Shown piece by piece: positions 8,608-17,064 of a DNA stretch of 64,000 nucleotides. Source of the stretch: Metasolibacillus sp. (GTDB taxonomy: Bacteria > Bacillota > Bacilli > Bacillales_A > Planococcaceae); the NCBI RefSeq assembly GCF_025291715.1, contig NZ_JAMBIZ010000010.1:45999-109998 (forward strand), read 5' to 3'. Both the position numbers and the translations under genes were made by a program. A model generated the notes under the pieces. The model was given only the letters and a program-made list of their open reading frames with translations, did no database searches and was not told the DNA's origin. Every line of letters begins with the position of its first letter. The stretch's first letter is position 1.

Positions 8608-8879
8608 GTAATCACTCCTGAAGTGATTACATCTATAAATAAATACAGAAGTTAAACGATTTGTTTGTAATTTTAGTTATCTGTTTAAAAAGTCATAAGA
8701 TTAGTCACTGGTAGGAATTAATCTAACGTATTTATTTATCTGCGTAATCACTGTTTTTAGTCTGTTTCAATAACAGTAGATGTTTTATCTACATTACGCA
8801 TTTGGAATACCAACATGACGAATCCCTCCTTCTTAATTACAAATTTTTAGCATCTAATTTAACTTCAATTCCTATTATA
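8608..8879 (-). promoter_or_regulatory. erm(B) promoter and translational attenuator region
   Basis: A TATAAT -10 element (8874-8879, minus strand) lies upstream of the leader peptide. Between leader and erm(B) several inverted repeats occur, the last being ATGTAATCACTTC / GAAGTGATTACAT, which covers the erm(B) ribosome site and start. This is the classical arrangement in which macrolide-stalled ribosomes on the leader expose the erm start. Confidence 0.8.
8757..8816 (-). CDS. ermBL: erm(B) leader peptide, shortened variant
   Basis: Starting at ATG 8814-8816 after AGGAGGG, it encodes 19 residues, MLVFQMRNVDKTSTVIETD. The first 15 residues match the known ErmBL stalling peptide, including the VDK region around codon 10 where the drug-bound ribosome stalls. 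The remembered version continues LKQTKNSDYADK to 27 residues. Here one extra base after codon 15 changes the frame and ends the peptide early. The old tail is still readable in the other frame. Stalling should be kept, since the stall lies before the change. Confidence 0.85.
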   Translation of the reverse strand: MLVFQMRNVDKTSTVIETD

Positions 8880-9159
8880 CAAAATTTTAAGATAATGCAC
8901 TATCAACACACTCTTAAGTTTGCTTCTAAGTCTTATTTCCATAACTTTAGGGTTAACCATACGCAAGACCAATCACTCTCGGACAATACTCATGATTTTA
9001 ATGATAAAATCCATGTTAAACCCATAGATAAGAAATACACCTGCAATAACCGTTACCTGTTTGTGCCAATTTAAAAATGCACCACTTTTTTATAATTAAA
9101 ACGGTTGAAAACTGTACCACTAATAACTCACAATAGAGAGATGTCACCGTCAAGTTAAA
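8880..9159. other. Noncoding left arm of Tn917
   Basis: AT-rich sequence between the erm(B) promoter and the second direct repeat. A plus-strand open frame (about 90 codons from 8802) has no ribosome site and no recognisable domain. I see no gene here. Confidence 0.6.
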
Positions 9160-9230
9160 TGTACAAAATAACAGCGAAATTTTTAAATCTATTTCTTATC
9201 GATACAAATTTCTCGTAGGCGCTCGGGACC
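9160..9230. repeat. Direct repeat flanking erm(B), copy 2
   Basis: Second copy of the 71-base segment described at 7699-7769. Its outer part is the true left terminal repeat of Tn917. Confidence 0.85.
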
Positions 9231-9232
9231 CC
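9195..9232. repeat. Tn917 left terminal inverted repeat
   Basis: On the minus strand it reads GGGGTCCCGAGCGCCTACGA from 9232 and continues to GTATCGATAAG. This matches the remembered Tn917/Tn551 end except for one or two bases. The five bases outside are TTATT; the partner end is not in the window, so a target duplication cannot be tested. Confidence 0.85.
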
Positions 9233-9337
9233 TTATTAAAGAAAGGCGTCCGATTATTGAAGTAAAAAACTTAATCAAAATGGACTCTTTGTTACTTTTC
9301 TCATTTTAAATTAAATCAAAAAATAATTATTCTCCTT

Positions 9338-10954
9338 TTATACCCTAGTCATCTCTTCATATCTCTTCTTTATCTTTTCAATTTTTCTAGGATTTGTTTC
9401 ATTTTCCATAAGAAGTTTTGCTTGACTTAACTGGATTTGTTCAATTTCCTGTTGGAGCTGTTCAATATTTGCATCCGTTTTATTCTTGAATTCCTCTAGA
9501 TTTCCACGATAACCTTGTAGCTTTTTATTATCAATGATGAATAGTTCCGTACTCAGTTCATTAATGAACGCCTCATCATGGCTGGCAAATATTATTGTTC
9601 CTTCATATTCTTTTAATACACTTTTTACGACTTCAATTGATGGTAAATCCAAATAGTTTGTAGGTTCATCTAAAATAAGCAAATTATAATCTGATACAAT
9701 CAACTTTGCAAAAGATAACCTAATTTTTTCGCCACCGCTTAATACTGCAACCTTTTTATCAAAATCCTCAATCGTAAACAGTAAATTCATTAATACTGTA
9801 TAAACAGTATGATTTTCTTGTACACTGTCAGACAAGACAGACTCCAGTAAAGTTTTATCTGGCTGCAAATTTTCAAACTCTTGGTACAGATAACCAATTT
9901 TTAATTTCGGTACAGCATAGATCCCTTCATACTTATTTCTGATTAAAGAAAAAAGAGTAGATTTACCACTTCCATTATCCCCCAATACAGCAACTTTTTG
10001 TTTGTTTCGGATTTCAAAAGAGGCATGATTAAAAATCAAATGATTATCATATCCAAAAGTTACTTCTTCACCACGAATTAATATTTTATTTTTCGGGGGA
10101 TTTGTTAGCTCAAAATTAATTCGAATATTTGCCTGTTCTTCGACTTGTTCTTTTACATCTAACTGCTCTATTCGTGATTGCACGGCTTTTGCTTGCTTTG
10201 CTATTGCTTTTTGTCGCCCTCCAAAAGACTTGTAAGTAGATATGAAACTTCTAGCTCTAATTTCAGAATTACTCATATTCCTTGGCTTATCTGTTATCGC
10301 TTCAGCTTGCCTTTTTTTCTGCAAATAAGCTTCCTCTAGTTGCTTTTTCTTTGCTTGATAATTTTCATATTCTCTTTTCTCAGTGTGAATTTGATGTTCC
10401 TTCTGCTGTTTATATGCAGTATAATTCCCGTCAAAACAGTTAATGGTATTGTTGTCAATCTCAATAATTCGATTACACAATTCATCTAATAAATTTGTAT
10501 CGTGGCTAATAATCATCATTGTGTTATATTTTCCTAAATTTCGCTTTAGCAATTGAATCCCTTTAGTATCTAAATTCGCTGTTGGTTCATCTAGTAAAAG
10601 TATTGAACTACTCTTAGAAAAAGTCTCAGCTAAACGTAAACGAGTTTTTTCCCCACCACTGAACCAACCTTCAGATATTGTTGAGCTGGAGCGAAATTCT
10701 TTCAATTGCCAAGAATCTACTGATTCGTGGTATTGACCGAATTGTTTATAATAAGAGATATCTCCCTTAACCTCAACATTTCCCTTGTCAGGAGCTATAT
10801 CATTGTTAATGATCTCCAACAACGTCGTTTTTCCACTTCCGTTTAACCCGACTACACCAATAATATCGTTCTTAAAAACAGTTAATTTATCAAAAGTAAA
10901 AAGAAGCTTGCCTCCAAAATATTTTTCTATTCCTCTCATTTTTATCAATTCCAT
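9338..10954 (-). CDS. ABC-F protein, probable ribosome-protection antibiotic resistance factor
   Basis: 538 residues from ATG 10952-10954 after GGGAGG; an upstream in-frame start has no ribosome site. There are two ABC domains and no membrane segments. Domain 1 has GLNGSGKTT, FSGGEKTRLRLAE and LLLDEPTANLD; domain 2 has GDNGSGKST, LSGGEKIRLSFAK and LLILDEPTNYLD. Between them is a long charged coiled linker (about residues 190-285) of the type that reaches the peptidyl-transferase centre in Vga, Msr, Lsa and VmlR proteins. The C-terminal tail is helical. These proteins displace lincosamides, streptogramin A, pleuromutilins or macrolides. Which drug class applies here cannot be told. Confidence 0.88.
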   Translation of the reverse strand: MELIKMRGIEKYFGGKLLFTFDKLTVFKNDIIGVVGLNGSGKTTLLEIINNDIAPDKGNVEVKGDISYYKQFGQYHESVDSWQLKEFRSSSTISEGWFSGGEKTRLRLAETFSKSSSILLLDEPTANLDTKGIQLLKRNLGKYNTMMIISHDTNLLDELCNRIIEIDNNTINCFDGNYTAYKQQKEHQIHTEKREYENYQAKKKQLEEAYLQKKRQAEAITDKPRNMSNSEIRARSFISTYKSFGGRQKAIAKQAKAVQSRIEQLDVKEQVEEQANIRINFELTNPPKNKILIRGEEVTFGYDNHLIFNHASFEIRNKQKVAVLGDNGSGKSTLFSLIRNKYEGIYAVPKLKIGYLYQEFENLQPDKTLLESVLSDSVQENHTVYTVLMNLLFTIEDFDKKVAVLSGGEKIRLSFAKLIVSDYNLLILDEPTNYLDLPSIEVVKSVLKEYEGTIIFASHDEAFINELSTELFIIDNKKLQGYRGNLEEFKNKTDANIEQLQQEIEQIQLSQAKLLMENETNPRKIEKIKKRYEEMTRV

Positions 10955-11045
10955 ACAATCGCCTCCCTTTCTAGCGATTAAGTTAATAAACATATTAAAT
11001 CATTAATTAGTTTTTGTAGTTTAGAGAGTTTATTTCTTAGGGTTT

Positions 11046-11921
11046 CTATTCCTCAATTATTCCGTATCCTTCTGGTGCAGGAATCCCATGTTCCGAAGAA
11101 CGACTGACTGATTCCCACTCTTTCCATGTAAATATACGTTTTTCTGCATTTTCAACAGCTAAATCATATACAAGGCTTCCCAGAACTAATCGGAGAGGCG
11201 GATTCTCACTATTAACCAGTTTCATTATAGCTTCGGCGGCTAACTTAGGATCACTATCCACCGATTCGTTTGAATATTGTTGGGCCAACTTTTCACGTAA
11301 TGAATCATACTCTTTTTTCTGTGTAGTAAAACTCATTTTTAAGTATAGATTCGTCCAGTAACCTCCAGGTTCTACGATAGATACTTTTATACCAAAATGT
11401 GCAGCTTCTTGTGCTAAAGCCTCGCTAAATCCTTCTAAAGCAAATTTACTAGCGCTATAGATTCCCGACATTGGACCACTAATCAGTCCACCAATACTAG
11501 ATATCTGGATAATATGACCTGATTCTTGTGCCCGCAAGTACGGCATAACAGCTTGACTTACCCATACTGTACCGAAGAAATTAGTTTCCATTTGGCTTCT
11601 AACTTCATCTTCACTAAATTCTTCAATCATTCCCATTACCATATTCCCTGCATTGTTAATGACAATATCGAGTCTTCCAAAATGTTTAATGGCAGTTTCC
11701 ACTGTAGTCGAAACAGCACTTCTATCAGTAACATCAAGACTTAAAGGAAGTAACATTCCTTCAAACTGGCATTTTAACTCATTCAGTTTTTCAATATTTC
11801 TAGCAACACCAACAACCTTCTCTCCTGACTCCAATGCTTTTTTTGTGAATTCGTATCCTAGTCCACTGCTTGCACCTGTAATAAACCACACACGTGTATT
11901 TTCATTGTTATTAAATGTCAT
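11046..11921 (-). CDS. Short-chain dehydrogenase/reductase (SDR)
   Basis: 291 residues of the classical SDR family. The NAD(P) motif is FITGASSGLGYEF at residues 13-25, the structural motif INNAGNM, the catalytic Ser in QISSIGG, and the active-site YSASK followed by FALEGFSEALAQE. It should catalyse NAD(P)-dependent oxidoreduction of a small alcohol or carbonyl compound; the substrate is unknown. It precedes the ABC-F gene in the same orientation by about 90 bases. An oxidoreductase also accompanies fexA in the related Tn558. An AGGAGA ribosome site precedes the ATG. Confidence 0.9.
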   Translation of the reverse strand: MTFNNNENTRVWFITGASSGLGYEFTKKALESGEKVVGVARNIEKLNELKCQFEGMLLPLSLDVTDRSAVSTTVETAIKHFGRLDIVINNAGNMVMGMIEEFSEDEVRSQMETNFFGTVWVSQAVMPYLRAQESGHIIQISSIGGLISGPMSGIYSASKFALEGFSEALAQEAAHFGIKVSIVEPGGYWTNLYLKMSFTTQKKEYDSLREKLAQQYSNESVDSDPKLAAEAIMKLVNSENPPLRLVLGSLVYDLAVENAEKRIFTWKEWESVSRSSEHGIPAPEGYGIIEE

Positions 11922-11987
11922 AAATAATCTCCTCCATTAATCATGTAATATTGGTATCATTCAATACCAATTTAAAACAAACAAAAT

Positions 11988-12016
11988 AAAGAGCACAGGC
12001 AATCTGCCTATGCTCT
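11988..12016 (-). terminator. Second hairpin terminator in the SDR/ABC-F leader
   Basis: The minus-strand hairpin AGAGCATAGGCA / TGCCTGTGCTCT is followed by TTTATTTTG. It overlaps the stop codon of the 35-residue ORF and lies upstream of the SDR gene. A further inverted repeat (TTGGTAT / ATACCAA) lies at 11949-11970. Confidence 0.65.
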
Positions 12017-12115
12017 AAATATAGAAATATAAAATTTCAACAGGATTAATCCGATTGTTGGTATCACAAATAAGCCATCAAATTCATTGATGTACCCTTT
12101 TCTACGAAGTGTCAT
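12008..12115 (-). CDS. Small ORF of 35 residues between two hairpin terminators, function unknown
   Basis: It starts at ATG 12113-12115 after AAGGGAGAT and encodes MTLRRKGYINEFDGLFVIPT followed by a hydrophobic stretch GLILLKFYISIF and a stop inside the next hairpin. The N-terminus is basic and the second half could form one membrane helix. I do not recognise it. It may be a second regulatory leader, a small membrane peptide, or the decayed 5' end of a lost passenger gene. The good ribosome site argues that it is translated. Confidence 0.45.
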   Translation of the reverse strand: MTLRRKGYINEFDGLFVIPTIGLILLKFYISIFRA

Positions 12116-12131
12116 GGGAGATCTCCCTTTA

Positions 12132-12160
12132 AAATAAAAAAGAGGAAGATTCCTCTCCCC
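12132..12160 (-). terminator. Attenuator terminator downstream of the 9-residue leader
   Basis: On the minus strand GGGGGAGAGGAATCTTCCTC is followed by TTTTTTATTTT. The stem AGAGGA/TCCTCT lies in the untranslated leader between the leader peptide and the first downstream ORF, which fits a conditional terminator. Confidence 0.7.
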
Positions 12161-12253
12161 CTTTTTACTATAACCGTATAATAAAGGTTTCCTATAAGAA
12201 GACAGATTTATCCTAATACTCTGAGCATAAGCAGAGCCTTTGAACGTATTAAA

Positions 12254-12283
12254 CTAACGGTTCAAAGTTAGGATATCAATCAT
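12254..12283 (-). CDS. Nine-residue leader peptide, probable antibiotic-sensing attenuator
   Basis: ATG 12281-12283 follows TGGAGG at seven bases and encodes MIDILTLNR then TAG. Its coding sequence (TATCCTAACTTTGAAC) is complementary to a downstream segment containing GTTCAAAG and TTAGGATA. Ribosome stalling on the peptide could therefore change folding of the leader RNA and affect the terminator at 12132-12160. This is the organisation of cat, erm, fexA and vmlR leaders. The peptide itself is not one I recognise. It probably controls the SDR and ABC-F genes. Confidence 0.6.
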   Translation of the reverse strand: MIDILTLNR

Positions 12284-12315
12284 TAAGAAGCCTCCATTCA
12301 TCATAAGTTAGTTCA

Positions 12316-12343
12316 AGTATAACATATGGGCCTGATTTGTCAA
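12316..12343 (-). promoter_or_regulatory. Sigma-A promoter of the attenuated leader
   Basis: Minus strand: -35 TTGACA (12338-12343), 16-base spacer, -10 TATACT (12316-12321). It lies about 33 bases upstream of the leader ATG and reads toward the SDR and ABC-F genes. Confidence 0.75.
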
Positions 12344-12462
12344 ATATCAATCTGTACTCTTTCACTAACCTGCCACGTTAGTGTAAGTACATTTGTTCAC
12401 AATCCCAATTGAATCATCTAGGAATAGGTGATTACTTTCCTCAACAATCTGGTCTTTTCTGG

Positions 12463-12483
12463 AATAACACCGACGGTGTTATT
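12463..12483. repeat. Perfect palindrome downstream of tnpC
   Basis: The arms AATAACACCG / CGGTGTTATT surround a single A. It lies about 95 bases beyond the tnpC stop and upstream of the leader promoter. It could end tnp transcription or bind a protein; there is no strong T run. Confidence 0.45.
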
Positions 12484-12577
12484 AATCAAAATTTATTTTA
12501 AAACCTACACTAAGCTGAAGATATTACATAACTTCTATATAAAATTAAGAAAACCATCATAAAAATATACAAAAAAG

Positions 12578-12943
12578 CTAAAACAACTTGCCATATAATT
12601 TTTGAACTTGATCTTTTAATTGCTTATTCTCTTCTTCTAATGCCTTAATACGAGTTTTTAAGGTCTTTACTAATACATCCTCAGATCGGATACTTTTACT
12701 TTGTTTACGGGGTATTAATTCACTAATCTGCTGTCCTCTTAATCTTTCTATTCTAGTCCTAATGTCTTCTTGTTTATAAAGCCATGACTTTGAAACATTT
12801 GCTTTTTGTGCAACCGTATTAAAATTAATTTTCTCATTTTTTAGTGCCATTTCTGAAATAGCCTTTTCAACTCTAATTCTTGTTTTTTCCGATTTCTCTT
12901 TTGATAGTTTAATTATGGCAGTTGTGTTATTTTTTCGTGTCAT
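12578..12943 (-). CDS. tnpC: Tn554-family accessory transposition protein TnpC
   Basis: 121 residues, basic. A central helix-turn-helix-like segment (FNTVAQKANVSKSWLYKQ) is followed by a C-terminal leucine-rich coiled coil (residues about 88-118, ALEEENKQLKDQVQKLYGKL). Length and layout match the TnpC of Tn554, which affects transposition frequency and orientation but is not absolutely required. It starts directly after the tnpB stop with one base between, so it is co-translated with tnpA and tnpB. Confidence 0.88.
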   Translation of the reverse strand: MTRKNNTTAIIKLSKEKSEKTRIRVEKAISEMALKNEKINFNTVAQKANVSKSWLYKQEDIRTRIERLRGQQISELIPRKQSKSIRSEDVLVKTLKTRIKALEEENKQLKDQVQKLYGKLF

Positions 12944-12944
12944 C

Positions 12945-14858
12945 CTAATTAGTCTCCTTCAACGAGTGAATAATCTGTTCTAGCCTGTTTTTAACACGTT
13001 CATTAGTTTCAACCTGACGCTGCCATTGGTTCTGTTTAGCTCTATCTAATAACTGTTTAGTACGTTCTAAGTGTTCTTCATGTTCATTTAGAAACTGTTT
13101 GCTTGTACAGAAATTTGTACAATCTAAACAAGCATTTGCGTGAGGACAAGGTCCGGCAATTACCGGTAAACGGCAATAACCATTAGGAAGTGCTTGTGCA
13201 TTGATATTCTTTTTAAACCATTGAAGATCTGTATTATCAACTTCACTCTCTTCTTCATTTATTTCTAGAATGCTACCGTTGTTTGTCACTAAGGTTTCCT
13301 TGAATTTCGCAAATTCTTTCTTTAGGGTCTCATCAAAAATATACGCATATCTCGCTGTCATTTCCGGGGATTCATGACCTAAGAATTTTTGCACAATATG
13401 CTGAGGTACCCCATTGTTTATCATTCTAGTACCAACTGTATGCCGAAAAGCATGAGCATGAAATCGAAAAATTTCTCCCTTGTTATCCGTTATTTTTTCT
13501 TTATAAGCTAATTCATTTAATTTAACTCTAAAGGTATCCTGCTTCAATGGAGAGCCATCTTTTCGTGGAAATACATATTCACATTCATTTTCCATTTCAT
13601 CAGCCACTCTTTGCTCTTGAACTAGTATTAATGCTGCAATCTCTTTAGAAATAGGGATGATATGTTCTTTTTTCATTTTCCACTGATAATATTTCAGAAA
13701 ACAATCCCCTTCTTTGTCTGTTATAACACTTCCTTTTTTTAATGTACAAAGCTCACTGATACGCATTCCACACTCTTGTAATACCATAACCATTGTGGCT
13801 ATATAAGGTTCCAATTTATCTAATTTCTCGTTTAATTGTTCAAGCACATGTTCATCAATATAACGCGGTTGTGCCTTCGGCACTTTAGGATAATCTTCTC
13901 GGAAAATTAGTGTTTTAGAAGGAGAATCTTCCCAGTCAAATCTTGTAATGGTAGAGAAAAAAACTTCTAAATTAGATATTCTTCCAGTTACGGTTCTAGG
14001 GCTTAAACCCATTAAATTAATTTCAATTAAATAAGGTTCAACTTCTTTTCTAGTTAATTGCTTTATCCTTCGTATGTTCTTATCATTTTTGTTAATAAAA
14101 TTGAAGAATTCTCTTAGTCTCGACGCTACATCACTTACGTGGGAAAAACTATGTGTATTTAACATTAACTTACAATAACGCTTAGATACTTCTTTAAAAT
14201 AATCATTTTCAAAGCCCTTAAAATTGATTATATATTCGTAAGATGTTGGATTTACTTTATCTTCCGGTAATGAAAGATTTCTTCGATTCCAAACATCTTT
14301 ATCCCACTCTTCTCCATCGAAATAGAAATCCTCATAGAATTCCATAAACTGTTTAAGATTAGTAACATAATAAGAGTTCGCAAGAACAGGAATTTTCTGT
14401 TGATTAATATCAAGTTTATAATTTGTAATTGTTGTTCTTACTCCCTGTTCTGTTAAATAAGTTCGATATTCCATCAAAGCTTTTTCTATGGGAACTTCAG
14501 TTATAGACATAATGCCAGGGTATTTTAAATTTAAAAAACCTAACATTCGGCTTATCACCGTTCCTTTTCTAATCCAAACAGATTTTGCATTCCAAGTTCC
14601 ATTATTTAAGTGAACATAATAAAAGTATTTTAATTCAGTTCTTAACCATATATTTTCAACTTTATCGAAATTCACCCATCGATTTCTTAATGTTGGATTT
14701 TTACTTAACTCAACCGCACTAGGATGTGGACAGATTCTTATATCCCATCTATCAGCTGCCCAAAACCCTTTTAACACACTATTCATATCTGCTATTTTTT
14801 CACTAATGGCTGTACTAGTAATGAGCTTCCGATTAGTTGCTACGCTTGGTAATTTCAT
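12945..14858 (-). CDS. tnpB: Tn554-family tyrosine recombinase TnpB
   Basis: 637 residues from ATG 14856-14858 (GGGAGAG upstream), overlapping the end of tnpA by 26 bases. The catalytic domain has the Arg of [12 protein letters not shown], the HxxR box [13 protein letters not shown] and the nucleophile region [15 protein letters not shown]-terminal cysteine cluster ([14 protein letters not shown]) resembles a zinc finger and is typical of TnpB. It is required with TnpA for site-specific insertion. It appears intact. Confidence 0.93.
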   Translation of the reverse strand: MKLPSVATNRKLITSTAISEKIADMNSVLKGFWAADRWDIRICPHPSAVELSKNPTLRNRWVNFDKVENIWLRTELKYFYYVHLNNGTWNAKSVWIRKGTVISRMLGFLNLKYPGIMSITEVPIEKALMEYRTYLTEQGVRTTITNYKLDINQQKIPVLANSYYVTNLKQFMEFYEDFYFDGEEWDKDVWNRRNLSLPEDKVNPTSYEYIINFKGFENDYFKEVSKRYCKLMLNTHSFSHVSDVASRLREFFNFINKNDKNIRRIKQLTRKEVEPYLIEINLMGLSPRTVTGRISNLEVFFSTITRFDWEDSPSKTLIFREDYPKVPKAQPRYIDEHVLEQLNEKLDKLEPYIATMVMVLQECGMRISELCTLKKGSVITDKEGDCFLKYYQWKMKKEHIIPISKEIAALILVQEQRVADEMENECEYVFPRKDGSPLKQDTFRVKLNELAYKEKITDNKGEIFRFHAHAFRHTVGTRMINNGVPQHIVQKFLGHESPEMTARYAYIFDETLKKEFAKFKETLVTNNGSILEINEEESEVDNTDLQWFKKNINAQALPNGYCRLPVIAGPCPHANACLDCTNFCTSKQFLNEHEEHLERTKQLLDRAKQNQWQRQVETNERVKNRLEQIIHSLKETN

Positions 14859-15945
14859 TAGTATGTTCTCTCCCTTGTAGATACTTTTTATATTCATTTT
14901 TCATATCTTGATCGGAAAGATGAACATATGTATCAATTGTTGTTTGTACATGTGCATGGCCTAATCTCTTCTGTACATAAGCTGCATCCCAACCACTTCT
15001 AATCAGCTCAGTGGCGTGTGTATGACGTAACATATGGGCAGTGAAAGTAATCCCTGTCCGTTTTACTAAGCGCCTTATAAGGTCCAATACGCTTTGATAC
15101 TTTAGGGGATGACCAAAATAAGTATTTTTAAGATTAATAAATATATAATCATGCTCTAATTCTTCCCCGTACTCATGAACTAAGTAATCGGTATATAAGC
15201 CCATTAATTCCTTGCTAACATCAATTGTCCGTTCTTTTTTTAGCTTAATATAAGCACCGTTTTCATTGTGATCTCTCGGTGTGATATGAATCCTGTTATC
15301 CCATGTAGAAATATCTTCGATACGGAGGGATAACACCTCACCTATTCGAAGGCCACCCTCATACATAAGCATAATAAGTAACTTATCTCGTTTTGTATAA
15401 CATGCATCTAATATCACTTTAACTTGCTCATGCTCTAATGCTTTTACTAGTTTCTTTTTGACTCTGAGCTTCAAGACATTTTTTTTATAAGATTTGCCTT
15501 TATTTATATGATGAAGAAACCCTTTAAAACTTCGTCCCCTTGCCTCTTTAGACATATCTATGGCTATAAAATTTTCTGTCCGATTTAAATACTCTAAGAA
15601 ACTAATTACAGCATTAAGTATGGAATTAACTGATGTTTCTTCTCTTTTAGCCTTTTTTGGTTTTAAATCTATTACTTTTACATCCCCTGTTGGATTTCTT
15701 AACCATCCTACAAAATTCGCTAATTCCTCAAATTTTAAATCATCTAATTCAATCCCTCGTTGACCCATAAATTCATAGAACAGTTTAAGATGATAACTAT
15801 ATGTTTTAATCGTATTTGGAGCTTTCCCCGTATTATCCAAGTACTTTATAAATCTCTTAACTGGTTCTACCACTTCAAAGTTCTTATCTAGCAATATGTA
15901 TAATGGATATGATTTGTCCTCCACCAATACCTTCTGAACCTTCAT
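14833..15945 (-). CDS. tnpA: Tn554-family tyrosine recombinase TnpA
   Basis: 370 residues. The N-terminal SAM-like core-binding domain (about residues 25-120) precedes the integrase domain, which has [15 protein letters not shown] (catalytic Arg), the [15 protein letters not shown] box and the Tyr in [14 protein letters not shown]. Together with TnpB it integrates the element into radC without a target duplication. It is the first gene inward from the radC junction. A potential ribosome site (GGTGGTGGAG) precedes the start. Confidence 0.94.
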   Translation of the reverse strand: MKVQKVLVEDKSYPLYILLDKNFEVVEPVKRFIKYLDNTGKAPNTIKTYSYHLKLFYEFMGQRGIELDDLKFEELANFVGWLRNPTGDVKVIDLKPKKAKREETSVNSILNAVISFLEYLNRTENFIAIDMSKEARGRSFKGFLHHINKGKSYKKNVLKLRVKKKLVKALEHEQVKVILDACYTKRDKLLIMLMYEGGLRIGEVLSLRIEDISTWDNRIHITPRDHNENGAYIKLKKERTIDVSKELMGLYTDYLVHEYGEELEHDYIFINLKNTYFGHPLKYQSVLDLIRRLVKRTGITFTAHMLRHTHATELIRSGWDAAYVQKRLGHAHVQTTIDTYVHLSDQDMKNEYKKYLQGREHTNEITKRSN

Positions 15946-16026
15946 TTCTCCACCACCATCGAATACTTTAACTACTATAAATATTACCTCTATATATTTA
16001 ATAGTTATAGTTCTAAAATAAAAAAA

Positions 16027-16064
16027 TCCTAAACTTTGAATACTTAGAGTACTCTAGTTTAGGA
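16027..16064. repeat. Inverted repeat at the Tn554-family end next to radC
   Basis: TCCTAAACT and AGTTTAGGA flank a 20-base centre that itself contains GAGTACTC. The repeat lies 13 bases inside the junction with radC, between tnpA and the element boundary. It may be a terminator or part of the recombinase binding region. Confidence 0.5.
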
Positions 16065-16076
16065 TACTATGTTTAA

Positions 16077-16387
16077 TGGATCACCTGATGGATGTGAATG
16101 ACATATCAAAATCGAATTTGAGTTTGACAAAATTGCAGTTTTCATGACCTCACGTGGATGTACGATACTGGTATTTAGGCTGCCAATGTGGACCGTAGAA
16201 ATGTTTGTAGGTTGATTCTTCGTATCGAGACATGCTACGACAAAGTGCTCACGATCAACCTCTCTAAGTACTCTTTGAACAATTCGTAGCTGTCTTGTGG
16301 GCTTCGAACTTTTCTTAGTTTGTAGAGCATACTTGCTTCTTTGACCAACTTTACTGACATGATGTTTACCCGTTTTGCTACTATCAT
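16077..16387 (-). pseudogene. radC: radC-type JAB/MPN-domain gene, disrupted by the Tn554-family insertion and frameshifted
   Basis: ATG 16385-16387 follows AAGGAGG and encodes MIVAKRVNIM...SPQDSYELFKEYLE. The remainder, EVDREHFVVACLDTKNQPTN to ILICHSHPSGDP, lies in another frame, so one base has been lost near 16255-16265. RadC proteins contain the HxHPSGD metal-binding motif seen here, but the gene stops there at the transposon junction. The C-terminal part is absent from the window. RadC genes of this length are often plasmid- or island-borne. Confidence 0.85.
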
Positions 16388-16560
16388 AAAAATTACCTCC
16401 TTGAAATTCAATATCAAGGAGATAATATATATTTAAAATCGAATTCATTTCGTTTTAATTATTTAAGCCGTCTTTAAATTAATAATATGATTATGCCTTA
16501 ATTCTTTCGATTATGTGTTAAAACGCAAAAGTCTCAGTTTCATTTTTGATAAGGAAACTT

Positions 16561-17064
16561 TCATAGCTGTTGGAAACTTTCAGAGATAGAATATTCATTA
16601 AACTTCGTTGTGGAATACTCAAGTATCAATCCATCTTTATACACAAATTGATGTATTAAATCTATTTCTCCATTTAAAACCTTTGGAAGATAGTGCTTTA
16701 TATTAGATACTACACCTTTATTTTCAAAGTCTAATATCCAATCAATATTTTTCCAATCCAGTATTCCTTCAAGAGTAGAAAGTGGCGTTTGAACATCCGA
16801 TCTATCAGGAATTTCTGATAAATAGACATACATCCCTCCGTCACCATTGTTACTTTTCCATACCACATTACCCACATATAAAGGATTATTCAATATTATT
16901 CCAGTCTCTTCATATGTTTCTCTTATTATTGATTCTAGGTGCGATTCACTTCCCTCAATTTTCCCCCCTACCCCATTCCACATACCCATATTAGGCTTCT
17001 TATTTCTATTTAACAGTAATATTTCTTTATCTTTTTTTATAAAACAAATAGTATAATTTAACAT
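16561..17064 (-). CDS. Nudix hydrolase, MutT/8-oxo-dGTPase-like
   Basis: 167 residues. The Nudix box is complete: GKIEGSESHLESIIRETYEE followed by TGI gives GX5EX7REX2EEXG. The surrounding FIKKDKEILLLNRNKKPNMGMWNGVGG is typical of MutT-like proteins that hydrolyse nucleoside triphosphates. The substrate cannot be told. It stands alone, downstream of and oriented with radC. The 230 bases up to the restriction gene hold only AT-rich promoter-like sequence. Confidence 0.88.
   Translation of the reverse strand: MLNYTICFIKKDKEILLLNRNKKPNMGMWNGVGGKIEGSESHLESIIRETYEETGIILNNPLYVGNVVWKSNNGDGGMYVYLSEIPDRSDVQTPLSTLEGILDWKNIDWILDFENKGVVSNIKHYLPKVLNGEIDLIHQFVYKDGLILEYSTTKFNEYSISESFQQL

Larger units (their letters stand above)
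4030..9232. mobile_element. Tn917/Tn551-type transposon remnant with erm(B)
   Basis: In minus-strand order it contains the left terminal repeat (9195-9232), erm(B) with its leader, two direct repeats, the res site, tnpR and the 5' end of tnpA. This is the order of Tn917. tnpA is interrupted twice: by an IS21-family element at 4541-6890 and by the end of another Tn3-family transposon at 4029. The remainder of tnpA and the right terminal repeat are not in the window. It cannot transpose on its own. Confidence 0.85.
9233..16076. mobile_element. Tn554-family transposon with ABC-F and SDR passenger genes (left limit uncertain)
   Basis: The right end interrupts radC within its HSHPSGDP motif at 16077, the target preference known for Tn554 and relatives. 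tnpA, tnpB and tnpC follow in the usual order, then passenger genes, as in Tn554 (spc, ermA) and Tn558 (fexA). Here the passengers are a short-chain dehydrogenase and an ABC-F protein behind an attenuator. The other junction and the rest of radC are not seen, so the left limit given here is simply the Tn917 boundary. The element may extend beyond Tn917. Confidence 0.7.

Noticed and set aside
8802..9074. Plus-strand ORF of 90 codons upstream of erm(B)
   Set aside because: It overlaps the erm(B) leader start on the other strand, has no ribosome site, and shows no domain; it is AT-rich noise in the Tn917 arm.
9233..9337. Short plus-strand frame near 9240 resembling the start of an ABC transporter (IIEVKNLIK)
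   Set aside because: It stops after about 20 codons and has no start site; it is too short to call even as a fragment.
12285..12315. Second SCC-type site at TCATCATAAGTTAG in the Tn554-family leader
   Set aside because: It matches the attachment core only partly (TCATAAGT) and lies in the middle of a leader region, so it is probably chance.
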